A stretch of DNA of 5,475 nucleotides from an uncultured Collinsella sp. (GCA_900551555.1 URWC01000129.1:1-5475), one strand, 5' to 3'; positions 1-5,424 are shown, counted from the stretch's first letter. Notes: generated by a model from the sequence alone, not told the origin. Translations and numbers: made by a program.

Positions 1-4
1 CCGC

Positions 5-46
5 CGCACGAAGTGCGCAGCGGGGGTCCTGCCATGTCCGAGGACG
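5..46 (-). repeat. 3'-flank element, copy A: conserved motif followed by a TTC-loop hairpin
   Basis: Read on the minus strand, downstream of thrB, the segment begins with CGTCCTCGGACATG (46 to 33). After a 15-base gap comes a 5-bp hairpin, CGCAC / TTC / GTGCG (17 to 5). The pairing can be extended by CCGC/GCGG across a 2-base bulge. The same arrangement lies downstream of asd at 5430-5472: 12 of 14 motif bases match, the gap is 16 bases, and the hairpin has a different stem sequence but again a TTC loop. Both copies are in the sense orientation of the gene they follow. The function is unknown; an RNA 3'-end element or a dispersed genomic repeat are both possible. Confidence 0.45.
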
Positions 47-50
47 ATTT

Positions 51-65
51 GGGGGCAAAGCCCCC
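51..65 (-). terminator. Possible thrB terminator hairpin without a U-tract
   Basis: A perfect 6-bp stem (GGGGGC / GCCCCC) with a 3-base loop starts about 30 bases after the thrB stop codon. On the thrB strand it is followed by AAATCG, not by a run of T. It therefore fits an intrinsic terminator only weakly. It is the nearest GC-rich hairpin to the end of the gene. Confidence 0.35.
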
Positions 66-96
66 TGGCCTCCCCGGCGAGTATACGGGACGGCGA

Positions 97-978
97 CTAC
101 AGGTATTCGATCTGGGCGCCTTCCGTGTCGCACGTCAGAATATGCGTATCACACTTAGGGAACTGCTCGCGCAGCTTGACCTGCAGGAACTTTGCCACGA
201 TGGTGTCGTCAGTCACGGCCATGAGAGTCGAGCCCGAGCCGCTGATCCAGATGGTCTTGGCGCCGCCGTTAAGGCAGGTGTCGCGCACGGCGTTGTAGTC
301 GGGAATCAGACGGCGACGATAGGGTTCCTGGATGCGGTCGTCATTGGCGGCGGCAATCAGGTCGAGGTCACCAGTCTCCAAGCCGCGCGTCATGCCGGCG
401 ATGCGGCCCATCTGCCACACGGCGGTGGAGAGTGGAATCTCCTGCGGCACAACCTTGCGCGCCTCGCTCGTATGCACCTCGTAGGGCGGAATCACGGTAA
501 TAAAACGCAGGCGATCGCTCACCTCGTAGCGCAGGCACTGGGGGAGCGAATCGGTCGGCGTAAAGGAACAGACGGCGCCGCCCAGGATAGCGGGGGCGAC
601 GTTATCGGGATGGCCCTCGACTTCGGTGGCAATGCGAACCAGCTCGGCGCGGTCGACGGTGTGGCCTGTCAGTGCGGCGGCGGCCATAATGCCGGCGACG
701 ACGCAGGTGGAGCTGGAGCCCAGGCCGCGGGCGACGGGCACGTCGGTCTGGATGTCGATGGCAACGGGAAAAGCCGGCTCGCCCCATGCAGCCAGTGCAT
801 CGACAAAGCTCACGTAGACCAGGTTGTTCTCGTTTTGGAATTCCTCGGGGCAGCCCGTGATGGTGAGTTTGTCGGCGCGCTCGAAGGTGAAGTGCGAGTA
901 GAGGCTGACGGCCATGCCGAGGGTATCGTAGCCAATGCCCAAGTTGGCGCTTGTTGCTGGGACGGTGATCTTGATCAT
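97..978 (-). CDS. thrB: Homoserine kinase (GHMP family)
   Basis: Cytoplasmic ATP-dependent kinase that converts L-homoserine to O-phospho-L-homoserine, the substrate of threonine synthase. The 293-residue product matches the usual family length of about 300. GHMP-kinase landmarks are in order: an N-terminal PATSANLG motif (residues 7-14), the phosphate-binding loop PVARGLGSSS (81-90), EGHPDN (121-126) and the C-terminal glycine motif ISGSGST (245-251). Two positions look non-canonical: the first motif continues IGYDTLG where PGFD is usual, and the last has Ser where LSGAGPT has Pro. The ATG at 978 is chosen because AGGAGGA lies 5 bases upstream and the protein then starts directly before the conserved ITVPATSANLG. 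An ATG 72 bases further upstream would put the coding start inside a long hairpin and add non-conserved residues. It lies 3' of thrC on the same strand, but a terminator and a long hairpin intervene. Stop codon TAG. Confidence 0.95.
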   Translation of the reverse strand: MIKITVPATSANLGIGYDTLGMAVSLYSHFTFERADKLTITGCPEEFQNENNLVYVSFVDALAAWGEPAFPVAIDIQTDVPVARGLGSSSTCVVAGIMAAAALTGHTVDRAELVRIATEVEGHPDNVAPAILGGAVCSFTPTDSLPQCLRYEVSDRLRFITVIPPYEVHTSEARKVVPQEIPLSTAVWQMGRIAGMTRGLETGDLDLIAAANDDRIQEPYRRRLIPDYNAVRDTCLNGGAKTIWISGSGSTLMAVTDDTIVAKFLQVKLREQFPKCDTHILTCDTEGAQIEYL

Positions 979-983
979 GTGGG

Positions 984-990
984 TCCTCCT
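984..990 (-). promoter_or_regulatory. Ribosome binding site of thrB
   Basis: AGGAGGA on the minus strand, 5 bases before the ATG at 978. It is an almost perfect Shine-Dalgarno match and fixes the thrB start. It begins only two bases after the 3' end of the long leader hairpin at 993-1104, so folding or unfolding of that hairpin could affect ribosome access. Confidence 0.85.
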
Positions 991-992
991 GG

Positions 993-1104
993 GCGGGTCT
1001 GACCGTTTAGTTCGCTGCTCGGGCAGTCCTGGCTCGCTCGGAAAGCACATTAAGTGCTTTCCGGCTCGTGCGGAACTCGCGACGAACTAAACGGCCAGAC
1101 CCGC
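993..1104 (-). repeat. Long inverted repeat / hairpin in the thrB leader
   Basis: Two 22-base arms (993-1014 and 1083-1104) are inverted copies with one difference (1002 against 1095). In RNA made in the thrB direction that position is a G-U wobble, so the outer helix is continuous; in the opposite RNA it would be an A-C mismatch. Nested inside is a second perfect 10-bp stem, CGGAAAGCAC (1039-1048) with 1054-1063, closing a 5-base loop. Between the two stems the flanks can form a short extra helix (AGUUC with GGACU). The whole 112 bases can fold into one unbranched hairpin, ending two bases before the thrB Shine-Dalgarno. It could be an RNA leader, a MITE-like element or a dispersed palindromic repeat. 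No target-site duplication is obvious. Confidence 0.75.
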
Positions 1105-1130
1105 TCGCATGCTCGTCATCATCCCGAAAG

Positions 1131-1167
1131 CTAAATAAAAAGAAGGTGCGCCGGCTTTCGCCGGCGC
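1131..1167 (-). terminator. Intrinsic terminator of thrC
   Basis: On the minus strand, a perfect 8-bp stem GCGCCGGC / GCCGGCGC with a GAAA loop begins about 12 bases after the thrC stop codon. It is followed by ACC and then the T-rich tract TTCTTTTTATTT. The stem, tetraloop and U-tract make this the clearest terminator in the window. It should end most thrC transcripts before thrB, implying either partial readthrough or a separate thrB promoter. Confidence 0.88.
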
Positions 1168-1179
1168 TTAATAAGGGGT

Positions 1180-2697
1180 TTAGTTGGTAGCCATCTTTTT
1201 TGCTGCAGACTCGACGTAGCTTGCCATCTCATCGACGTCGCAGACGTCTTCGAAGCGGACGGGTTTGGACTCGAGTTCGGCGAGCTGTGCCGGGGCGACC
1301 GTGTTGGTTGCCTGCTCGAGCACGTGCATGGCCTCAAAGTCGTCCTCGGGAACGTCGAGGCCCAGGGCATCGCAGCAGGCGCGCGGGAACTTGTAGGGGC
1401 TGGCGGTCGAAAGCAGCACGCGGGCCTTGGCGCCCTCGGTGGGGGCGACCTGCTCAAAGACGTGATAGCCGCAAGCGGTGTGCGGGTCGATCACGTAGCC
1501 GTTGGCATCCCAGCAGCTCTTGATGGCGGCGCGAACCTCGTCCTCGCTGGTCCAGCCGCAGCCAAATACGCTCTGGATCTTGGCCAGCAGCTCGGCAGGC
1601 ACCTCGTAGCGACCGGTCTGGGCAAGCTGCTCCATAAGGCCGGCAACGAGCTCGCAGTCGCCGTCGGACAGGAAGTAGAGCATGCGCTCCAGATTAGAGC
1701 TAATAAGGATGTCCATCGACGGCGAAATGGTCGTGAAGAACGGACGGTTGCGGTCGTAGACGCCGGTGGTCAGGAAGTCAGCGAGCACGTTGTTCTTGTC
1801 GCTGGCCACGACGAGTTTGGCGACGGGCAGACCCATGCGCTTGGCGTAGTAGCCGGCCAGGATATCGCCAAAGTTGCCGGTCGGTACGCAGAACTCCACG
1901 GCATCGCCGGCCTCGATGGCGCCGGCGCGCAGCAGCTGCGCATAGGCGGCAAAGTAGTAGACGACCTGCGGCACCAGGCGGCCGACGTTGATGGAGTTGG
2001 CGCTCGAAAGCACGGTGCCGGCGGCCTCCAGGCGCTCGGCCAGCTCCTTATCGGCAAAGATGCGCTTGACGGCACTCTGGGCGTCGTCGAAGTTGCCGCG
2101 GATGCCGCAGACGGCGACGTTGCCGCCCTCCTGCGTGGACATCTGCAGATTCTGCACGCGGCTGACCTTGCCCTCGGGATAAAAGACGGTGATGCCCGTG
2201 CCCGGGGCGTCGGCAAAGCCGGCGAGTGCTGCCTTGCCTGTGTCGCCCGACGTGGCGGTGACGATCATGATGCGCTCGGCGCCGCCGTCCTTGGCGGAAG
2301 TGCGGGCCATCAAGCGGGGGAGCATCTGCAGGGCGACGTCCTTGAAGGCGCTCGTGGGACCGCCAAAGAGCTCCATCACATAGGTCTGAGGGGCGTCAGC
2401 GCCCGGCGCAGCGTCGAGTTTGACGAGCGGCGTAACCTCTTCACTCGCGAACGTGCCGCGGTATGCCTCGTCGACACACGCCGAAATTTCTTCGGCCGTG
2501 TAATCATTCAGTAACATTCCCAACACATCTTGAGCGATTTCAAAGTACGATTTATCTGCAAGCGAGCTGATATCGACCTGCTGGGTGCCGAGCTCGTCCG
2601 AGACAAACAAACCCCCGTCGGGAGCGATGCCGGTACGGATTGCCACCTTACTTGAGCACGATAAAGTGCGTCCTCGTGTACTATGATAAGTTCCCAT
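1180..2697 (-). CDS. thrC: Threonine synthase (PLP-dependent)
   Basis: Fold-type II PLP enzyme that converts O-phospho-L-homoserine and water to L-threonine and phosphate in the cytoplasm. The 505-residue product has the length expected for the E. coli/clostridial-type enzyme. Recognisable blocks are STRG (6-9), PDGGLFV (26-32), GGPTSAFKD with the predicted PLP-binding Lys119, TATSGDTGKAAL (147-158), the glycine loop PTGNFGDILAGYYAKR (272-287), DPHTACG (404-410) and STASPYKFP (430-438). The ATG at 2697 is chosen because GAGGAG lies 9 bases upstream and the product then starts MGTYHSTRG, as family members do. An ATG at 2742 would add 15 non-conserved residues, has no Shine-Dalgarno, and overlaps the dyad in the intergenic region. 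The gene is divergent from lysC, with a terminator after its stop codon and thrB further downstream. Stop codon TAA. No truncation or missing catalytic block is visible. Confidence 0.96.
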   Translation of the reverse strand: MGTYHSTRGRTLSCSSKVAIRTGIAPDGGLFVSDELGTQQVDISSLADKSYFEIAQDVLGMLLNDYTAEEISACVDEAYRGTFASEEVTPLVKLDAAPGADAPQTYVMELFGGPTSAFKDVALQMLPRLMARTSAKDGGAERIMIVTATSGDTGKAALAGFADAPGTGITVFYPEGKVSRVQNLQMSTQEGGNVAVCGIRGNFDDAQSAVKRIFADKELAERLEAAGTVLSSANSINVGRLVPQVVYYFAAYAQLLRAGAIEAGDAVEFCVPTGNFGDILAGYYAKRMGLPVAKLVVASDKNNVLADFLTTGVYDRNRPFFTTISPSMDILISSNLERMLYFLSDGDCELVAGLMEQLAQTGRYEVPAELLAKIQSVFGCGWTSEDEVRAAIKSCWDANGYVIDPHTACGYHVFEQVAPTEGAKARVLLSTASPYKFPRACCDALGLDVPEDDFEAMHVLEQATNTVAPAQLAELESKPVRFEDVCDVDEMASYVESAAKKMATN

Positions 2698-2706
2698 ATA
2701 ACACTG

Positions 2707-2712
2707 CTCCTC
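2707..2712 (-). promoter_or_regulatory. Ribosome binding site of thrC
   Basis: GAGGAG on the minus strand with a 9-base spacer to the ATG at 2697. It supports this start over the in-frame ATG 45 bases upstream, which has no such sequence before it. Confidence 0.75.
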
Positions 2713-2719
2713 GGATGCC

Positions 2720-2750
2720 TTGGTCCCAATCGGTGAAACCATGGTATCAG
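2720..2750 (+). promoter_or_regulatory. Candidate lysC promoter with extended -10
   Basis: TGGTATCAG (2742-2750) resembles an extended -10 (TGn plus TATCAG). TTGGTC (2720-2725) is a possible -35, but the 19-base spacer is long. A start near 2757 would give a leader of about 45 bases. On the opposite strand the same bases read TGATACCAT, also extended -10-like, which could serve thrC. No convincing thrC -35 was found, so the two promoters may overlap or the real signals may be elsewhere in the gap. Confidence 0.3.
2734..2749. promoter_or_regulatory. Operator-like dyad between lysC and thrC
   Basis: TGAAACCATGGTATCA is a 16-base palindrome with seven of eight base pairs symmetric; the exception is the A at 2737 opposite the A at 2746. 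It sits in the middle of the 104-base divergent gap and overlaps the candidate -10 elements on both strands. The size and position suit a dimeric repressor that could control both transcripts. No regulator is encoded in the window and the motif matches no operator I can name. Confidence 0.35.
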
Positions 2751-2783
2751 AGCGCGCAAAATAGGTTCGCAGAGGCTTTTTAG

Positions 2784-2796
2784 AAAGGTAACCTCC
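2784..2796 (+). promoter_or_regulatory. Unusual ribosome binding site of lysC
   Basis: AAAGG (2784-2788) is the only Shine-Dalgarno-like sequence before the lysC ATG, and its 13-base spacer is long. Directly after it comes ACCTCC (2791-2796), which resembles the 16S rRNA anti-Shine-Dalgarno itself. AGG (2786-2788) can pair with CCT (2792-2794) around a UAA loop, which would hide the site. A TAG stop in frame at 2781-2783 excludes a longer lysC reading frame, so the start at 2802 stands despite the weak site. Confidence 0.5.
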
Positions 2797-2801
2797 AGCC
2801 C

Positions 2802-4190
2802 ATGATTAAGATTGCCAAGTTTGGCGGCTCGTCGGTCGCCGACGCCGAACACTTCAAAAAGATCAAGGCCATCGTCGACGCCGACCCTGCCCGCCGTTTT
2901 GTGGTGGTTTCCGCCTGCGGCCGCCGCTTTAAGGGCGACACCAAGGTGACCGACCTGCTCTATCTGGTCAATGCGCACGTTAAGTACCACGTGTCGTGTG
3001 AGGAGCTGCTCGAGGACATCGGCCAGCGCTATTTTGATATCGCTGATGAGTTGGAGCTCACCTATCCCATCCGTGAGGAGTTCGCGGCCTTTGCCGAGCG
3101 CGCCCGCTCGGGCGGCTACTCCACCGAGGAGCTTGTGAGCCGTGGCGAGTACTTTACCGCTCGCCTGATGGCTGAGTACCTGGGCCTACCGTTCCTGGAC
3201 GCCGCGACGGTTGTGGCGTTCCATCACGACGGTACGCTCAGCATGAATCGCACCTCCGAGCTGGTGCAGGAGTATGGCCAGCAGGGCGGCTTCGTTATGC
3301 CTGGCTTCTACGGCGCGACGCGCGAGGGCCAGATCAAGCTGCTCGATCGAGGCGGTGGCGATATCTCGGGCTCGATCTTGGCCAAGTGCCTGGGCGCCGA
3401 CCTGTACGAGAACTGGACCGACGTCTCGGGCTTCTATTCTGCCGATCCGCGTATTGTTCCCGAGGCTCAGCCCATTGCGCGCGTTACCTACGAGGAGCTG
3501 CGCGAGCTTTCGTACATGGGCGCAAGCGTCCTGCACGAGGAGGCCGTGTTCCCCGTGCGCGAGGCAGGCATTCCGCTGGTCATCAAGAACACCAATGCGC
3601 CGCAGGACCCCGGCACCATTATTAGCGAGACGGCTGATGAGGGTGAGGCAGAGCCCATCATTACCGGCGTGACCGGCAAGCGCGGTTTTGTCGCCATCAA
3701 CGTCGCCCGCGACCGCACCAAGCCCCGTGTCGGCTTTATGCGCCGCGCGCTTTCGGTGTTCGAGCGTTATGACGTCTCCGTCGAGCACATGCCCACCGGT
3801 GTCGACCGCTTTGGCGCCGTGGTACAGGAGCAGGACGTTCACGATTCGCTGTACTCGCTCGTGGGCGACATTCAGCAGGAGGTCGAGCCGCTCGAGATCG
3901 AGGTTGTCGAGGGCCTGGCGCTTATCGCGACCGTCGGCCGTAACCTGCGCGGTCGCGCAGGTATCTCGGGCCATCTGTTTGGCATGCTTGGCCAGGCCGG
4001 CGTGAGCGTGCGCATGATTTCGCAGAGCTGCGACGAGATCAACATCATTATCGGTGTCGAGGAGAAGGACTTCGACCTGGCGATTCGGACCATTTACCGT
4101 GCCTTCTCCGATGAGAACGGCATTGTGAAGGTCTCCGACCTGGAGGCTTCCGCGCCGGTCGATCCCGCCCTGGCTGCGCTCCACAAGTAG
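2802..4190 (+). CDS. lysC: Aspartate kinase (monofunctional, with ACT domains)
   Basis: Cytoplasmic enzyme that phosphorylates L-aspartate with ATP to 4-phospho-L-aspartate, the committed step to lysine, diaminopimelate, threonine and methionine. The 462-residue product has an N-terminal amino acid kinase domain (about 1-280) with KFGGSSV (6-12, Lys6), VVVSACG (34-40), DTKVTDLL (46-53), SRGE (113-116), NWTDVSGFYSADPR (204-217) and VLHEEAVFP (243-251). Two ACT regulatory domains follow (about 306-365 and 370-440), so allosteric feedback by an end product such as lysine or threonine is expected. No homoserine dehydrogenase domain is fused. The sequence resembles the clostridial/Firmicutes type more than E. 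coli LysC. The nucleotide/substrate motif reads RGGGD (183-187) where RGGSD is usual, so Gly186 replaces a normally conserved Ser. lysC is divergent from thrC and is followed by asd after 174 bases that include a terminator. Which end product inhibits it cannot be read from the sequence. Confidence 0.96.
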   Translation: MIKIAKFGGSSVADAEHFKKIKAIVDADPARRFVVVSACGRRFKGDTKVTDLLYLVNAHVKYHVSCEELLEDIGQRYFDIADELELTYPIREEFAAFAERARSGGYSTEELVSRGEYFTARLMAEYLGLPFLDAATVVAFHHDGTLSMNRTSELVQEYGQQGGFVMPGFYGATREGQIKLLDRGGGDISGSILAKCLGADLYENWTDVSGFYSADPRIVPEAQPIARVTYEELRELSYMGASVLHEEAVFPVREAGIPLVIKNTNAPQDPGTIISETADEGEAEPIITGVTGKRGFVAINVARDRTKPRVGFMRRALSVFERYDVSVEHMPTGVDRFGAVVQEQDVHDSLYSLVGDIQQEVEPLEIEVVEGLALIATVGRNLRGRAGISGHLFGMLGQAGVSVRMISQSCDEINIIIGVEEKDFDLAIRTIYRAFSDENGIVKVSDLEASAPVDPALAALHK

Positions 4191-4202
4191 CTACTATCTC
4201 GC

Positions 4203-4232
4203 TAGATTTTTGGGACTCGCCTCAAAAATCTA
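4203..4232. repeat. 10-bp perfect inverted repeat downstream of lysC
   Basis: TAGATTTTTG (4203-4212) and CAAAAATCTA (4223-4232) are exact reverse complements around a 10-base centre, starting 12 bases after the lysC stop codon. The stem is A/T-rich in an otherwise GC-rich region. No T-run follows on either strand, so a simple intrinsic terminator is unlikely. It may be a protein-binding dyad or a dispersed intergenic palindrome. Confidence 0.65.
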
Positions 4233-4241
4233 CGGCGGGGC

Positions 4242-4262
4242 GTTTCGTTTCGGTTTCGTTTC
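4242..4262 (+). repeat. GTTTC short repeat cluster
   Basis: Four copies of GTTTC lie at 4242-4246, 4247-4251, 4253-4257 and 4258-4262, with a single extra G between the second and third. A fifth lies at 4273-4277, inside the terminator hairpin. The cluster is non-coding and sits between the inverted repeat and the terminator. It may be only local slippage or low-complexity sequence. Confidence 0.6.
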
Positions 4263-4263
4263 G

Positions 4264-4297
4264 ACGGGGCGGGTTTCGTGCCTGCCCCGTTCTTGTA
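4264..4297 (+). terminator. Probable intrinsic terminator of lysC
   Basis: ACGGGGC (4264-4270) pairs perfectly with GCCCCGT (4284-4290). The stem extends inward by GGGT with GCCT, including two G-U pairs, for about 11 bp closing a 5-base loop. It is followed by TTCTTGT. It lies 74 bases after the lysC stop codon, suggesting that lysC and asd are at least partly separate transcripts. Confidence 0.7.
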
Positions 4298-4315
4298 TAC
4301 ACTGGCAACAATAAT
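4293..4315 (+). promoter_or_regulatory. Weak candidate asd promoter region
   Basis: Downstream of the lysC terminator, TATACA (4296-4301) and AATAAT (4310-4315) are both possible -10 elements. Neither has a good -35 at 16-18 bases. TTGTAT (4293-4298) resembles a -35 but lies too close to AATAAT. A promoter is expected here because of the terminator, but its exact position is uncertain. Confidence 0.22.
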
Positions 4316-4354
4316 CGGCCTGCTCGGCGTGCGGGCAAAAGCCACAACCTTTAT

Positions 4355-4361
4355 AGGGGGA
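4355..4361 (+). promoter_or_regulatory. Ribosome binding site of asd
   Basis: AGGGGGA lies 3 bases before the ATG at 4365. It supports this start over the in-frame ATG at 4278, which falls inside the terminator hairpin and would add 29 non-conserved residues before the dinucleotide-binding motif. Confidence 0.7.
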
Positions 4362-4364
4362 AGC

Positions 4365-5390
4365 ATGAAACAGTACACGGTTGCTATTTTGGGCGCGACG
4401 GGAGCCGTGGGCACCCAGATGCTTGAGTGCCTCAACGAGCAGGAGTTTCCGGTCGGTAAGCTCAAGCTGCTGGCGAGTGCGCGTTCCGCGGGCAAGACCG
4501 TTGAGTTCCGCGGCGAGCAGATCGTGATCGAAGAGGCTTGCCCCGAGGCCTTTGAGGGCTGTGATATTGTGCTCGGAGCCGCCGGCGACGATATCGCGAA
4601 GGAGCTACTGCCCGAGGCCGTCAAGCGCGGTGCCGTCGTGGTCGACAACAGCCATGCCTTCCGCATGGATCCCGAGGTGCCGCTGGTCGTGCCCGAGATC
4701 AATGCCGACGATATCAAGTGGCATCACGGCCTTATCGCCAATCCCAACTGCGCGACCATCATCGGCCTGGTTCCTACATGGCCGCTGCACCAGCTTGCTG
4801 GCGTGAAGCGCATGATCGTCTCGACGTATCAGGCGGCTTCGGGCGCTGGCGCTCCCGGTATGGCCGAGCTCGAGGCTCAGCTGGCCGCCCTGGGCCGCGG
4901 CGAGGAGATTCCCGAGCCGCGTGCATTTGCCGCCCAGCTGGCGAGCAACCTAATTCCGCAGATTGGTGGCGTCAAGGAGGAAGGCTTTACCTCCGAGGAG
5001 ATGAAGCTGCAAAACGAGGGCCGCAAGATCATGCACCTGCCCGAGCTGCGCGTGAACTGCACCTGCGTGCGCGTGCCCGTGCTGCGTTCGCACTCCGAGA
5101 GCATTACGCTCGAGTTTGAGCGCGACATTACGGTTGACGAGGCCCGTGCTGCGCTGGCTGCTGCTCCCGGCGTCAAGCTGGTTGACGATATGGTTGCCGA
5201 GGATGCACACGACCGCTTCCCCATGCCGATGGATACGTCCGACCAGGATCTGATTTGGGTCGGCCGCGTGCGTCGCGACATCTCGAACCCCGAGGCCGCG
5301 CGCGGTATCACCTTCTGGTGCTGCGGCGACCAAATCCGTAAGGGCGCGGCAACCAACGCCGTCCAGATCGCTAAGCTGCTCTGCGAGTAG
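4365..5390 (+). CDS. asd: Aspartate-semialdehyde dehydrogenase
   Basis: Cytoplasmic NADPH-dependent enzyme that reduces 4-phospho-L-aspartate to L-aspartate 4-semialdehyde and phosphate, directly after LysC in the pathway. Its product feeds both diaminopimelate/lysine and homoserine. The 341-residue protein has the expected family length. It starts with a Rossmann motif VAILGATGAVG (6-16), then ASARSAGK (37-44), which in this family contacts the NADP phosphate. The catalytic cysteine is Cys129 in ANPNCATI, followed by STYQAASGAG (153-162), the EEMKLQNEGRKI substrate-binding helix (211-222), VRVPVLRSHSES with the predicted catalytic His243, WVGRVRRD (298-305) and the C-terminal GAATNAVQIA (327-336). 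All key residues are present. The start is set by the Shine-Dalgarno and by the family N-terminus. It follows lysC on the same strand, 174 bases downstream. Stop codon TAG, then a terminator-like hairpin. Confidence 0.96.
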   Translation: MKQYTVAILGATGAVGTQMLECLNEQEFPVGKLKLLASARSAGKTVEFRGEQIVIEEACPEAFEGCDIVLGAAGDDIAKELLPEAVKRGAVVVDNSHAFRMDPEVPLVVPEINADDIKWHHGLIANPNCATIIGLVPTWPLHQLAGVKRMIVSTYQAASGAGAPGMAELEAQLAALGRGEEIPEPRAFAAQLASNLIPQIGGVKEEGFTSEEMKLQNEGRKIMHLPELRVNCTCVRVPVLRSHSESITLEFERDITVDEARAALAAAPGVKLVDDMVAEDAHDRFPMPMDTSDQDLIWVGRVRRDISNPEAARGITFWCCGDQIRKGAATNAVQIAKLLCE

Positions 5391-5398
5391 TGCGACCT

Positions 5399-5424
5399 GT
5401 CCGGCGGGGGCCGGGCTTAGTTTT
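5399..5424 (+). terminator. Probable intrinsic terminator of asd
   Basis: GTCCGGC (5399-5405) pairs with GCCGGGC (5410-5416), including one U-G pair, around a GGGG loop, and is followed by TTAGTTTT. It begins 8 bases after the asd stop codon. The stem is short and the T-tract is interrupted, so efficiency is uncertain. Confidence 0.6.

Noticed and set aside
13..1002. Long plus-strand open frame across thrB
   Set aside because: It is antisense to thrB, with a low-complexity Gly/Ala/His-rich product and no family motifs. Such frames are expected opposite GC-rich genes.
979..1050. N-terminal extension of thrB from the ATG at 1050
   Set aside because: The ATG is in the loop of the leader hairpin, the added residues are not conserved, and a strong Shine-Dalgarno marks the start at 978.
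993..1104. T-box or known amino acid riboswitch upstream of thrB
   Set aside because: No T-box consensus (AGGGTGG...ACCGCG type) or lysine-riboswitch-like multi-helix core is visible; the segment is essentially one long hairpin.
993..1104. Complete insertion sequence bounded by terminal inverted repeats
   Set aside because: Only about 112 bases long, with no transposase and no clear target-site duplication; a non-autonomous element remains possible but unproven.
1087..1122. Possible 11-residue leader peptide before thrB on the minus strand (MMTSMRAGLAV)
   Set aside because: It has only one threonine, no isoleucine and no proper Shine-Dalgarno. It does not resemble a threonine attenuator peptide.
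1324..2514. Long plus-strand open frame across thrC
   Set aside because: It is the antisense shadow of thrC. The opposite frame carries all conserved threonine synthase motifs, and this one has none.
2508..2990. Minus-strand open frame spanning the lysC/thrC intergenic region
   Set aside because: It overlaps the starts of two well-supported genes in the wrong frames and has no recognisable domain.
3186..4184. Long minus-strand open frame across lysC
   Set aside because: It is antisense to an unmistakable aspartate kinase, with a composition-biased product and no ribosome site supporting it.
4278..4364. N-terminal extension of asd from the ATG at 4278
   Set aside because: The ATG lies inside the lysC terminator hairpin with no ribosome site, and the 29 added residues precede the normal family N-terminus.
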